Part shown: positions 1-8,631 of the stretch, one piece after another
How the letters are laid out: the number at the start of each line of letters is the position of its first letter
Numbering within the stretch: the first letter of the stretch is position 1
DNA from: JAKAGZ01 sp964412105
GTDB taxonomy: Bacteria; Bacteroidota; Ignavibacteria; Ignavibacteriales; Ignavibacteriaceae
Assembly (NCBI GenBank): GCA_964412105.1
Contig: CAYPNM010000003.1
Coordinates: 1-64,000 of the forward strand
DNA length: 64,000 nucleotides
Direction: 5' to 3'
Notes under the pieces: generated by a model
Databases searched by the model: none
Seen by the model: the letters and a program-made list of their open reading frames with translations, nothing else
Told to the model about the DNA's origin: nothing
Program-made: the position numbers and the translations under genes

Positions 1-1286
1 GTTGCTACTTCCTGTCCTAGCAAATTAATTATTTGTAATTTAACTTTACTTTCCGTAGGAAGAGAATAACTTATAGTCGTACTTGGATTAAATGGATTGG
101 GGTAATTCTGGTTTAATACAAATCGGTTCGGGCTATTATCCTCAATATATGCAACAGCAGTAGTCTTATTTGTAAGCACAACATTATCTGAATCCGGGAC
201 CACATTTGCTCGAACGTATGTATTACTACCAGAAACAAACGTAGATACAGTTGATGAGGCGCCACCCTGCGTTACTACAACTGTCTTCCATGTTGAATGG
301 ACAAGGATATCAACTGTTAAAGGATAATTAAAAATTGAATCATCCAGAGTGTCTGCTACATTTAATTCTATTCTATCGGCGGTTGTGTCAACAATCGTTG
401 CTGCAAAGCTTTCTCTTTCTTTCATATACTTGGTAACGTTTGCCACAGTTGAAACCCAGACATTCTGACTATCTACCTCCGCTTTCATATAATTACAAAG
501 TGTATCCAGCCACTCGGCAGCCATAGGATACCAGTATTCTGCTGTATCCTGAGAAGCTGCAGGAATTTGTGAATAAGGAAGAACTTCGTGACCAAACAAT
601 ATTCCCCATTTATTTCCTTTTATCAAACTCTGCACATAACTTTTGACATTATTTAATTCATCTACATCATCGCTAAAACTGTTTCTGGGCAGATTAAATT
701 GCTCTTCGATCGAATTCAATCTTTGCCACGCATTCCCGGTAATATCTGAACTATTATATGTGTCGTTTCCTGCGCGCGAAGCTTCAAAATATTTATTGGC
801 CTCTCCTATAACGGTAGAATTATAAGTTGTGTATGGATAGGCTAAAGTAATTACCGGCTGCCCGATTTTTTGTTCTATCAATTGTTTTGATTGATACATT
901 TCATAGTCAATAGTATTCGGAGTATTAATATTACCGACCGGAAGGGTGGTCAGATCAGGATGTGTCATTGTATGTGCACCCATTTCGTGTCCTTCGTCTG
1001 CCATATCTTTAAATTCCTCCCATGTTCCATAATGCCATATTTTTTGCTGTCCTTGATCAACTAAAGATCCGGCTATCAGGTAAAAAGTGGCTTTAAAACC
1101 ATACTTGTCCAATACAGGTCGAGCATAAATGTATTGCGACTCAAAGCAATCATCGAAGCTAAAAGAGAAAGCTGATTTGCTGTCATTCGCCCATGTTTTC
1201 ACCGTAGCCTGGCCAATAGTCTGGGCTTTAACAAAGGGAATAATTAAAAGAAGTGTAATTACAGCTATATTTATACTTTTTCTCAT
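1..1286 (-). CDS. Secreted polysaccharide deacetylase with T9SS sorting domain (3' end cut by window edge)
   Basis: Start ATG is at 1286 and the frame stays open to the window edge, giving about 428 residues. The N-terminus is a signal peptide ending near 'VKAQT'. It is followed by a NodB-type deacetylase domain with the metal/catalytic motif 'FSFDDC' at about residues 43-48 and the zinc motif 'HTMTHPD' near residue 110. The last visible residues contain 'LNQNYPNPFNPSTTISYSLP', the first part of a type A T9SS C-terminal sorting domain, so the protein should be exported across the outer membrane. The family removes N- or O-acetyl groups from chitin, peptidoglycan or other polysaccharides; the substrate here is unknown. 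A middle region between the domains is unassigned. The last few residues lie outside the window. Confidence 0.9.
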   Translation of the reverse strand, partial: MRKSINIAVITLLLIIPFVKAQTIGQATVKTWANDSKSAFSFSFDDCFESQYIYARPVLDKYGFKATFYLIAGSLVDQGQQKIWHYGTWEEFKDMADEGHEMGAHTMTHPDLTTLPVGNINTPNTIDYEMYQSKQLIEQKIGQPVITLAYPYTTYNSTVIGEANKYFEASRAGNDTYNSSDITGNAWQRLNSIEEQFNLPRNSFSDDVDELNNVKSYVQSLIKGNKWGILFGHEVLPYSQIPAASQDTAEYWYPMAAEWLDTLCNYMKAEVDSQNVWVSTVANVTKYMKERESFAATIVDTTADRIELNVADTLDDSIFNYPLTVDILVHSTWKTVVVTQGGASSTVSTFVSGSNTYVRANVVPDSDNVVLTNKTTAVAYIEDNSPNRFVLNQNYPNPFNPSTTISYSLPTESKVKLQIINLLGQEVA

Positions 1287-1740
1287 CTTTTGTCTTCAGT
1301 TATTACATAGTTCCTAATGGATAAATTTGAGATATCTTTACTAAGTTGATACAAAAAATACTATTTCGCGGAAGCCAAAAGCCTCTATTTTTGCATAATA
1401 TGCAAGAATCCTTCGCTTATTTTCAACTTCGTACATATTCAGGAACAAAATATAAGCCAAAAAAAGATAATTATTAAATTGAATAACAAAGGGCGGGTTT
1501 ACTCCTGCCCATTGAGGTTGGGTTAAGAGGCTGGTCATTCGCATATTATCTACTGGCTGTTATATCTTTCATTTAATTCAAAAGCAATTTCACACCTATT
1601 ACAGATTAATTAAAACTTCCGTCCGTATCATTTCCAACAATCTTTATCATTAATAAATGCCTTTTGTACTTAATCGGTATACTTAGGGATAAAAATAATT
1701 TAAAATCCATCCGGGTTCAAAATAATATCAGGAGGATGCA
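1287..1740. other. Intergenic region, divergent
   Basis: This is 454 bases between the minus-strand deacetylase and the plus-strand HEAT-like gene. It is AT-rich and probably carries both promoters. A 67-codon minus-strand open frame inside it has no recognisable content. I see no RNA gene, strong hairpin with T-tract or repeat. Confidence 0.5.
1731..1736 (+). promoter_or_regulatory. Strong Shine-Dalgarno (GGAGGA) for the HEAT-like gene
   Basis: GGAGGA ends four bases before the ATG at 1741. It fixes the start and is one of several clear Shine-Dalgarno sequences in this window, unlike the situation in most Bacteroidia. Confidence 0.75.
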
Positions 1741-2169
1741 ATGAAAAAATACATTTTGTCTTTTTTCGCCATCACTCTAGTACTCACCTCAACTAATGTT
1801 TTCGCTGGAGTGAACAAAAAAGGGGTTGAGAAAACAATCAATGCAGAAGCAATAGTGCAAAACCTGAAAGTTGGACTATCGTCCGATAATTATGGACTTA
1901 AGGTTAGCTCTGCATATGTATTGGAACAGCTGATTTGTTGCAACGTCATAACTGCAGATGATGCTTCGGATGCAATTATCCCGCTGCTTAAAATATTGAA
2001 AGATGAAAATTCCGACGAAGCAAGAATTGTTGCTGCCCTTGCCCTCTATCATCTGAATAGCGACCGTGGCGCTATGATATATGGATTTGCAGCAAAAAAC
2101 GATGACAGCGAAAGGTTCTCTAAATTTAGCGATCTTTTATACCACGAGTATATTCAAAATAACAGATAA
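1741..2169 (+). CDS. Small secreted HEAT-repeat-like protein
   Basis: This is a 142-residue protein with a clear signal peptide (about residues 1-22, ending 'STNVFAG'). The mature part is mostly helical. The stretch from about residue 35 to 110 ('LKVGLSSDNYGLKVSSAYVL' then 'DEARIVAALALYHLNS') reads like two or three HEAT-type repeats: an amphipathic helix, a conserved charged turn and a second helix. Such proteins are usually protein-interaction scaffolds in the periplasm. It has its own strong ribosome binding site and a terminator downstream, so it is probably monocistronic. Secreted HEAT-like proteins of this length recur in the Ignavibacteria/Bacteroidota group, but I cannot name a function. 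Confidence 0.75.
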   Translation: MKKYILSFFAITLVLTSTNVFAGVNKKGVEKTINAEAIVQNLKVGLSSDNYGLKVSSAYVLEQLICCNVITADDASDAIIPLLKILKDENSDEARIVAALALYHLNSDRGAMIYGFAAKNDDSERFSKFSDLLYHEYIQNNR

Positions 2170-2213
2170 CAATACAAATAAATAATTGGCACTAAAATGA
2201 ACCCGCTATTATA

Positions 2214-2246
2214 AAGGCTGCCTTGTTTTCGGGAGGCAGCCTTTTT
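2214..2246 (+). terminator. Intrinsic terminator, probably bidirectional
   Basis: The arms AAGGCTGCC and GGCAGCCTT flank a 12-base loop and are followed by a T-run. It lies between the convergent HEAT-like gene and response regulator gene. Confidence 0.85.
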
Positions 2247-2274
2247 TGTTTGGGTATCATTCTGTCATGCCATT

Positions 2275-2955
2275 TCACGTAACAAACTTATAACCTGAGG
2301 TATAAACTGTTTTTAAATGATCTGGAGATGAAGGATTATCCTCTATTTTTTTCCTTAAAGCTAAAATATAATTATCAACTGTCCTTGTCGTGGGAAAAGC
2401 ATCATATCCCCATACTTCATCCAGTAGCTTTTCTCTGGTAATAACTTCTTCCTTATGACAAATAAAATAATGCAATATTTTATATTCCATAGTAGTTAGT
2501 CTGATTTCTTTCTCATTTTTACTGGTTTCCTGCTTTACAAAATTTACATAAACATTTCCGAACTGATATTCTTGGAATTTCTTGAAGTTCCCTTCCGCTC
2601 TTCTCAAAATTGCTTTAACACGCGCAATAAGCTCTTTTACACTGAACGGCTTGGTCAGATAATCATCCGCACCAACTTCAAGGCCGACTACTTTGTCTAT
2701 TTCTTCTTTACGGCTTGTCAGCATTAATATCGGCAGGTTTATATCTTTATCTCGAAGGTCACGGCATATGTCTATCCCATTTTTACCCGGAAGATTTATA
2801 TCAAGTATCATAAAATCGAACTTTGTCTTTAATGCTGTCTCATACCCAATAATTCCATCATTGCAGATCGTAACACCATAATTTTCTGATTCCATTACGG
2901 TCTTTAATCCCGTCGCAATAGCAGCGTCATCTTCAATTATTAATATATTTGTCAT
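2275..2955 (-). CDS. OmpR/PhoB-family response regulator
   Basis: This is a 226-residue two-domain DNA-binding response regulator. Residues 1-118 form the receiver: acidic pair E8/D9/D10, phospho-acceptor D52 in 'MILDINLPG', T80 and K102 in 'DDYLTKPF'. Residues about 130-226 form a winged-helix Trans_reg_C domain ('LTTMEYKILHYF', 'TVDNYILALRKKIE'). The length is normal and all phosphorylation residues are present. No histidine kinase gene is visible on either side, although 256 bases upstream an assembly gap begins, so the partner may be elsewhere. The target genes are unknown. Confidence 0.93.
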   Translation of the reverse strand: MTNILIIEDDAAIATGLKTVMESENYGVTICNDGIIGYETALKTKFDFMILDINLPGKNGIDICRDLRDKDINLPILMLTSRKEEIDKVVGLEVGADDYLTKPFSVKELIARVKAILRRAEGNFKKFQEYQFGNVYVNFVKQETSKNEKEIRLTTMEYKILHYFICHKEEVITREKLLDEVWGYDAFPTTRTVDNYILALRKKIEDNPSSPDHLKTVYTSGYKFVT

Positions 2956-3168
2956 ATGGTCACCTTCTATGCACCTGAGTTCTTTACGACTTTTAACGCC
3001 TTAATGGATGGTAATAATTAGTAAGATCCCCTTAAGCATTACTTTAACGATAGAAATAATTAAATAATTATACAAAAGGAAAATTTTAAAAGCACTAAAA
3101 AAATTGCCGTTTTCATAGCCTCTTTTCTATCATAAAGGCAGTCTTTTTCTGCGCTGCTCATGGCTTAC

Positions 3169-3212
3169 TATTGCGCTACTATTGCGCTGCTATTGCGCTG
3201 CTATTGCGCTGC
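3169..3212. repeat. 11-bp tandem repeat, four copies
   Basis: Four consecutive copies of TATTGCGCTGC (the first has AC at its end) occupy 3169-3212. A degenerate fifth unit (TATTGGCTTAT) precedes the N gap at 3234. The unit length is not a multiple of three and the repeat lies outside any supported gene. Confidence 0.9.
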
Positions 3213-3233
3213 TATTGGCTTATAATTACGCTT

Positions 3234-3333
3234 NNNNNNNNNNNNNNNNNNNNNNNNNNNNNNNNNNNNNNNNNNNNNNNNNNNNNNNNNNNNNNNNNNN
3301 NNNNNNNNNNNNNNNNNNNNNNNNNNNNNNNNN
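3234..3333. other. Assembly gap (100 N)
   Basis: Exactly 100 N, the usual placeholder for a scaffold gap of unknown size. It removes the C-terminus of the methyltransferase gene. Unlike the gap at 20111, I see no duplicated sequence on its two sides. Confidence 0.99.
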
Positions 3334-4057
3334 TAATTAAATCCCATTCAGCCTTTCTAACTTTAACGTCACCCCAGCTTCTTTTTAAATCTTCTATAAT
3401 CAGTTCAACAGCATCCGAATTCTCCTGGTCCTTATATTTTTGAACAGCAGACCAGGTACTGAGAAAGCCGACAAGATTTTCCATGGTCCAGTCAGCTGAC
3501 ATTTTAAGTTCAGGCGTTTGCAATAATTCAAAAGGAAAAGGGATAGTCCTGTATTTTTCATAAAATAATTTTCGTTCAGGAGGCCAATAATTTTTTAAGA
3601 TTAACCGGTCGAATCTATTTGTAATCTCATCTATCTCCGGAGATACTTTTACAAGATCATACGTCCATACCGCCAGTAAACCATCCTTCTTTAGTACTCT
3701 TCTGACCTCAGCATAAAATTTCTCGAAATTAAACCAATGAAGAGCCTGTGCAACTGTAATAAGATCAACAGTTGAAGATTTGATCTCAGCATTTTCAGCG
3801 GGAAATACTTTATAAATTATCTTTTCATTTTGCGCAGCATTTTTTATCTGCGTATCGCTTGCATCACTTGCAATTACTTTGTTAAAATATTTTGCCAGTC
3901 CATTAGCTGCCTGTCCGTTTCCAGTAGCACAATCCCATGCAAGCTCCTTTGAAGGCGACACTGAAGCTAGAAATTTAAACAGCTTGTCCGGATAATCAGG
4001 ACGGTATTTTGCGTAACCGTCGGATTGTTTAGTAAAATGATCTTTAAACGTCATCAA
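3334..4057 (-). CDS. Class I SAM-dependent methyltransferase (3' end lost in gap)
   Basis: Translation from the ATG at 4057 gives 241 residues before the gap. SAM-binding motif I is 'AWDCATGNGQAANGLAKYF' (about residues 40-58). Motif II is 'VIASDASDTQI', and 'DLITVAQALHWF' (about residues 98-109) is typical of Methyltransf_11 proteins of the yeast Tmt1/trans-aconitate methyltransferase-like group. Relatives are around 250 residues long, so only about ten residues are likely missing. An apparent continuation beyond the N run (to 3212) is not trustworthy. The substrate is unknown. It is probably transcribed alone. Confidence 0.85.
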
Positions 4058-4313
4058 ACAATATAGTTTTAATTATTTAACCGGTTCTAAATCAGCGTCC
4101 TGATAATCAAATCTTCTGAAATCTGTGTCGGGCTTGTATTTTTCTTTAAATAAATGAAAATTTAGGACAATTCAGGGAAAGGTACAATTATTAAATAGAT
4201 TTAATAACATTTTATCCTTATTCAGAAATAGTATTATTTTCAATAAGTACCTTTTTAACCAAATCTTTTTTTTACTAAATTAAAGCCGCTTCGCAAATAT
4301 GGTTTGGCTTATT

Positions 4314-4871
4314 ATGCTACTCAATAAAAATAAATTTAACTATCCTGCAATTTTATTAGCGCTGGTTGTCTCTTTTTCAATTATTTCCTGTGATAAAGGA
4401 ATTGCACCTTACCCTGAAGTCAATGCAGGCCAGGTAGGCTTTGATGGGAAGGTTACATTCTATGGAAGCTGGCCGGACAGCGTTCAACAGACATATATTG
4501 TTGTTTTCAAACAGGCTTTACAATCTTCTTCCGATTTTTTCCCTCCAAATCTAAGCTATGTAGTTGGACCAATCCCATATGGTACAACCGAATATTCATA
4601 TAATTCAATTGACAATAATGGTGTCTCAAGCTTTTCACTTACTCCGGGAAGTTACAACTACCTGGTTGTAGCTCAGTCGACAAAATCTACTTTATCATTA
4701 AACAGAAGCGATTGGACTGTTGTTGGAATTTATTATTTATCGGGAGACACAACAAATCCCGGTACACTGATTATCAAAAGCGGAGAAATAACTCATAATA
4801 TAAATATTACCTGTAATTTCGATAATCCGCCGCCTCAGCCACCACAAAAATCTATTCGTAAAAATGAATAG
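4314..4871 (+). CDS. Lipoprotein of unknown function, paired with TonB receptor
   Basis: I prefer the ATG at 4314 over the one at 4299, because it puts a clean lipoprotein signal (hydrophobic core 'ILLALVVSFSIISC') at the N-terminus. The mature chain starts at the Cys of 'SIISCDKG'. About 185 residues follow, mostly beta-strand, including an Ig/transthyretin-like stretch ('VSSFSLTPGSYNYLVVA') and a proline-rich C-terminus. The stop overlaps the start of the downstream TonB-dependent receptor by 8 bases, so the two are co-transcribed and probably translationally coupled. A surface or periplasmic accessory lipoprotein for that receptor is likely by context. I do not recognise the family. Confidence 0.75.
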   Translation: MLLNKNKFNYPAILLALVVSFSIISCDKGIAPYPEVNAGQVGFDGKVTFYGSWPDSVQQTYIVVFKQALQSSSDFFPPNLSYVVGPIPYGTTEYSYNSIDNNGVSSFSLTPGSYNYLVVAQSTKSTLSLNRSDWTVVGIYYLSGDTTNPGTLIIKSGEITHNINITCNFDNPPPQPPQKSIRKNE

Positions 4872-7047
4872 ATCATTGAGATTTTCTATAATCATTTTAT
4901 TTTCTCTTGCTTTCATTTTGAAAGTGAACGGTCAAACCGGTAACATTAGCGGGTACGTCAACGATAAGACGGGGCAGCCTGTTGTAGGAGCCAACGTAAT
5001 TGTAGACGGAACAAACTACGGTGCCGTTTCAAATGATAAAGGTGAATTCGTTATCGAACATTTGCCTTATGGAAAATATACATTGACAATTTCATTTATG
5101 GGTTTTAAGAAAGAAACGATTAACGTAGTATTTGATAAAAACTACCAGCCGGTAAATATAATCCTTCAACCGGGTTCATTTGAGACTGAACAGGTTATAG
5201 TTTCTGCCGGAAAGTATAAACAAAAATTGTCAGATGTTACTGTAAGTACAGCTATACTGGAACCTCAGGTTTTATCGCAAAAAAATATTCTTCAGCTTGA
5301 TGAAGCATTAAGATATGTACCCGGCGTAAATGTGGAACTTAACCAGGTAAGCATCAGAGGTTCAAGCGGCTATAGTAAAGGTGCAGGAACCCGTGTACTT
5401 GTTGCGGTTGATGGCGTGCCTATCTATACAGGTGATACAGGAGAAATTATCTGGCAATTAATTCCTCTTTCAGATATCGAACGGGTAGAGGTCATCAAAG
5501 GCCCTGCCAGCTCTCTATATGGTCAAACGGCAATAGGAGGGGTAATAAATATTATTACAAGAAAAACTCCGGATAAACCAATTACTTACGTCAAATCATT
5601 TGCAGGTTTTTATGGAAACCCTTCATACGCTGAATGGAAATGGACTAATTCACTTAGAACTTTTTACGGTCTTGAAGTGGCCCATTCAGACAGGATAGGT
5701 AACCTTGGCTACACTGTCTCCCTTAGAAAATATGACAATGACAGCTACAGGCAAAATGATTATAGTAAAAATTATTCGGGCTACCTGAAATTGGATTACG
5801 ATTTTGATGAAAATAATTCAATTAAGTTTACTGGTTACTATTTAAATACGGACATGGGGAATTTTTTATACTGGAAGAATTCTAGGAATGCTCTGATTCC
5901 GGATACCAGCAATCTTGGTTTGTATATAAAATCGAACAATTTATTCGCTTCCTTGATATTTCATCGCAATTTTTCAGACAACTTTTCAGGTGAGATAAAA
6001 TCAAGCTTTTATCGTTCGGTTGAAAATGGATATTCAGACCACCATACAACTATTGGCGGCAATCTATTTAGAAATGAATTCATCGGCACTTTAAAATTAA
6101 ATAAAAATTGGGTAATTGTGAGCGGAGCCGAAATTGCTTATGCCTATGTAACTTCAAGTATATTTGCCAATCCATACTTTTTGACAGCTTCGTTCTACTC
6201 ACAATCTGAATATAAACTCACTGAGAAAATAAATTCTGTAATCGGAATTAGAGATGATTACATTAAAATGGAAAACGTTACCAACTCAAATGCTATAACA
6301 CCTAGAGCTGGATTAAATTATAAAGTATCAGATAATTTGATTTTAAGATCTTCTTTTGCAACTGGATTCCGGGCTCCTACTCCTGCCGAAGCATTTCTTG
6401 CAGCAACCTCCACTGGAGGACTGACAGTAGTAAATAATCCTAATCTTGAAGATGAAACAAGTGTGTCCTTTGAATTTGGAGCAATTTACAAACCTACCAG
6501 CACTTTAAGTTTTGACGCAGCTTTATTCAATACTAACTACAAAAATTTTATTGAACCTGTCTTAACTAATAGCGGAAATATACAGTTTGTAAATTTGCCT
6601 AAAGCTAGAATACAGGGATTTGAACTGGTTACAAATTATGATCCTGGCTTTGGACTCCCGGTTTTTTCAATCGGTTATGATTATCTCTGGGCACGTAATC
6701 TAGAGAAGCACCAGTTCCTCAAATACCGGCCACGACACACTATCTACGTAAGCATTGATTATAATCCCTATCCCTTTGATTTTAGAACCGATGTAAGGTA
6801 CTGGAGCAAGTACGAAGAGATAGATGTAGATATAACTGAACCCCCATTTAATTTGATACCAGATGGACAGGATAGATCAGATGCTTTTGTAGTTGATTTA
6901 AGCGCAGGTTACAATTTTGCTATAAATTCAAAGCCTATGAAGATAGTTTTAACCGGAAAAAATATTTTTAATTATAATTACATAGAATTTATAGGAAACC
7001 TTGCGCCAATCAGAAACTTCGCCTTAAGCATAGAAGGATATTTTTAA
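4864..7047 (+). CDS. TonB-dependent receptor with carboxypeptidase-regulatory-like N-domain
   Basis: This is a 727-residue outer-membrane receptor. A signal peptide (1-23) is followed by a CarboxypepD_reg-like beta-sandwich (about 26-112, 'GNISGYVNDKTGQPVVGANV'), which is typical of Bacteroidota receptors. The plug domain (about 120-235) contains 'VPGVNVELNQVSIRGSSG' and 'GPASSLYGQTAIGGVINI'. The remaining residues form the 22-strand barrel, ending in the aromatic 'LSIEGYF' expected for BAM insertion. It imports a substrate using TonB energy. The cargo cannot be told from sequence; the upstream lipoprotein is the only functional neighbour. No riboswitch or Fur-like box was recognised upstream. 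Confidence 0.92.
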   Translation: MNRSLRFSIIILFSLAFILKVNGQTGNISGYVNDKTGQPVVGANVIVDGTNYGAVSNDKGEFVIEHLPYGKYTLTISFMGFKKETINVVFDKNYQPVNIILQPGSFETEQVIVSAGKYKQKLSDVTVSTAILEPQVLSQKNILQLDEALRYVPGVNVELNQVSIRGSSGYSKGAGTRVLVAVDGVPIYTGDTGEIIWQLIPLSDIERVEVIKGPASSLYGQTAIGGVINIITRKTPDKPITYVKSFAGFYGNPSYAEWKWTNSLRTFYGLEVAHSDRIGNLGYTVSLRKYDNDSYRQNDYSKNYSGYLKLDYDFDENNSIKFTGYYLNTDMGNFLYWKNSRNALIPDTSNLGLYIKSNNLFASLIFHRNFSDNFSGEIKSSFYRSVENGYSDHHTTIGGNLFRNEFIGTLKLNKNWVIVSGAEIAYAYVTSSIFANPYFLTASFYSQSEYKLTEKINSVIGIRDDYIKMENVTNSNAITPRAGLNYKVSDNLILRSSFATGFRAPTPAEAFLAATSTGGLTVVNNPNLEDETSVSFEFGAIYKPTSTLSFDAALFNTNYKNFIEPVLTNSGNIQFVNLPKARIQGFELVTNYDPGFGLPVFSIGYDYLWARNLEKHQFLKYRPRHTIYVSIDYNPYPFDFRTDVRYWSKYEEIDVDITEPPFNLIPDGQDRSDAFVVDLSAGYNFAINSKPMKIVLTGKNIFNYNYIEFIGNLAPIRNFALSIEGYF

Positions 7048-7249
7048 AAACTTGGCCTGCATTCAGAAATCAAGCACAACTTTCAAATATTCTTCTCATA
7101 TAATTACTTAAAACTGAGGCAGATTCAAAAACAATTTCAACCTGAATACCACGGCAATCATCTTTTTATAACACATTATTAACCGGATTTTTGAAGGGGT
7201 GCTAACCTAATCTAAATCATAAATCTGAACCTGCCTCTTTCAAAATATT

Positions 7250-7795
7250 TTATAAATCAAATACCTCTTTAACAGTAAAAGTAAGATCATCTTCAACCGG
7301 CATCATTAATAAAGTAGGACGGTCAACCTTATAGGCTGTAAGGCTGAGCTTGAATGAACCGTCAATCTCAAGCTTATTACCATTCAATTTCTGAGTAGCA
7401 TCAAATATTATATTCTTGGTTATGCCGTGAAAGGTCATAGCACCGGCAACAATAAGCGTATCACCTTTGTAATCTATGCTGCTCGAAAGAAATTTTGCAC
7501 TTGGATATTTAATGGCGTTAATTACTTCCATTGCATGTGAATCACGGTTAGAATTACCGCTGTCAAATGAAGTAACACCTACTTCTACCAGTGTCTGCTT
7601 TATTTCTTTCTTAGCCGTATCAACATTTACAATACAAATCCCCTTATTACTTACAGCTTCAACCTCATGAAGCGGATGTACCAGCTTATATTTAATATAA
7701 GATTCATTCTGATCCGCCCGCATTCTTATAACCTGTGCTCTGGCAGTAATGCCAGCTGCTAAAAGAACCAAAACCACAAAAAATGATTTTTTCAT
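7250..7795 (-). CDS. YceI-family periplasmic lipid-binding protein
   Basis: This is a 181-residue protein with an N-terminal signal peptide ('FVVLVLLAAGITARAQ'). The YceI fold follows, shown by 'TSFDSGNSNRDSHAMEVINA' (about residues 75-94), 'YPSAKFLSSSI' and 'GAMTFHGITKNIIFDA'. YceI proteins are lipocalin-like barrels that bind long polyisoprenoids or quinone-like lipids in the periplasm. It is the last gene of a three-gene operon with a Rieske protein and a b561-like membrane protein, 13 bases behind the latter. That makes a quinone-related role attractive but unproven. Confidence 0.9.
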   Translation of the reverse strand: MKKSFFVVLVLLAAGITARAQVIRMRADQNESYIKYKLVHPLHEVEAVSNKGICIVNVDTAKKEIKQTLVEVGVTSFDSGNSNRDSHAMEVINAIKYPSAKFLSSSIDYKGDTLIVAGAMTFHGITKNIIFDATQKLNGNKLEIDGSFKLSLTAYKVDRPTLLMMPVEDDLTFTVKEVFDL

Positions 7796-7808
7796 ATTTA
7801 ATTTCCTG

Positions 7809-8606
7809 TTAAAATGTTAATATTATGGCCGAAGCAGCAAACACAGCCGTTGTTATATAAGCAGAAATCTGGTGATAATGCCCTTTATTAATGTTAATCA
7901 TCCTGTGATTAACTACTAAAGAACCCAAAATCGGAGTAATAATCATCCCCACAAAATGAACCCATGCCAGAGTCTTATGAATACTGGTAGTACTAACTTC
8001 ATTATCCCTTCTTATCATAGGCGGAGGAGACAGAATAGCTAGCAACCCTGTTATTGCATACGAACCGATAGTTAAAGCTACAAAGGTCTTGTGCGTGCCG
8101 GATAGGTCTCTTCTTCCATCCAGAACCCTTTGTCCGAAATAATCGGTAGTTATCATTAAACCCAGCGTTGCCAGACCTGTAATCTGGTGAATTGAGAGCA
8201 TTGTTCTTCTTGCCTGTAATTCATTCTGCCGCGTGTCAGCATTTAATGGACCGGCAATCCCGATTTTTCTCATAAAGCCGTTTTCATCCCATAAAAATTT
8301 CTCCATAAAGCTCATATGATCCGGCAGCAATTTTGGTTTAAAAGCCAGAGATATATTCGAAAGATCATTTAAATTCGATGCTTTTGTTGTATCCAATTTC
8401 TTAACCGTATCAGGAGGAATATCAGGAGCCGTGATATTTACATCACCGTATGACAAATCGAAAATATTCATAGCATCATATTGAAGCCTTAAGTCCTGCG
8501 CGCTTAATAATCCTGAAAATAAAAGGACAAATAAAATAATCGGTATAGTTTTGAAGTGTATGTTGAAAGGACCATAAATAAAAGTTCCGATCTTTGAATC
8601 GTCCAT
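7809..8606 (-). CDS. Cytochrome b561-like four-helix membrane protein
   Basis: This is a 265-residue protein. A signal peptide or anchor (about 19-36) is followed by a periplasmic stretch to about residue 130. Four predicted membrane helices lie at about 138-156, 172-192, 208-232 and 246-265. Histidines sit at helix positions suited to b-heme ligation: H140, H172, H210, H217 and H245. This resembles the b561/DOMON-associated membrane domain, but I do not recognise a precise family. It lies between the Rieske gene (25 bases upstream) and the YceI gene in one operon. I infer a transmembrane electron carrier working with the Rieske protein; heme binding is not proven. Confidence 0.7.
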   Translation of the reverse strand: MDDSKIGTFIYGPFNIHFKTIPIILFVLLFSGLLSAQDLRLQYDAMNIFDLSYGDVNITAPDIPPDTVKKLDTTKASNLNDLSNISLAFKPKLLPDHMSFMEKFLWDENGFMRKIGIAGPLNADTRQNELQARRTMLSIHQITGLATLGLMITTDYFGQRVLDGRRDLSGTHKTFVALTIGSYAITGLLAILSPPPMIRRDNEVSTTSIHKTLAWVHFVGMIITPILGSLVVNHRMININKGHYHQISAYITTAVFAASAIILTF

Positions 8607-8631
8607 ATATATTTTTCTCCATTATTAAAAT

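Noticed and set aside
1341..1544. 67-codon minus-strand frame in the first intergenic region
   Set aside because: No ribosome binding site, no recognisable motif and low-complexity translation; the region looks like a promoter region.
3212..3233. Apparent C-terminus of the methyltransferase after the N gap
   Set aside because: The frame through 100 placeholder N is arbitrary, and the residues come from the flank of the 11-bp satellite.
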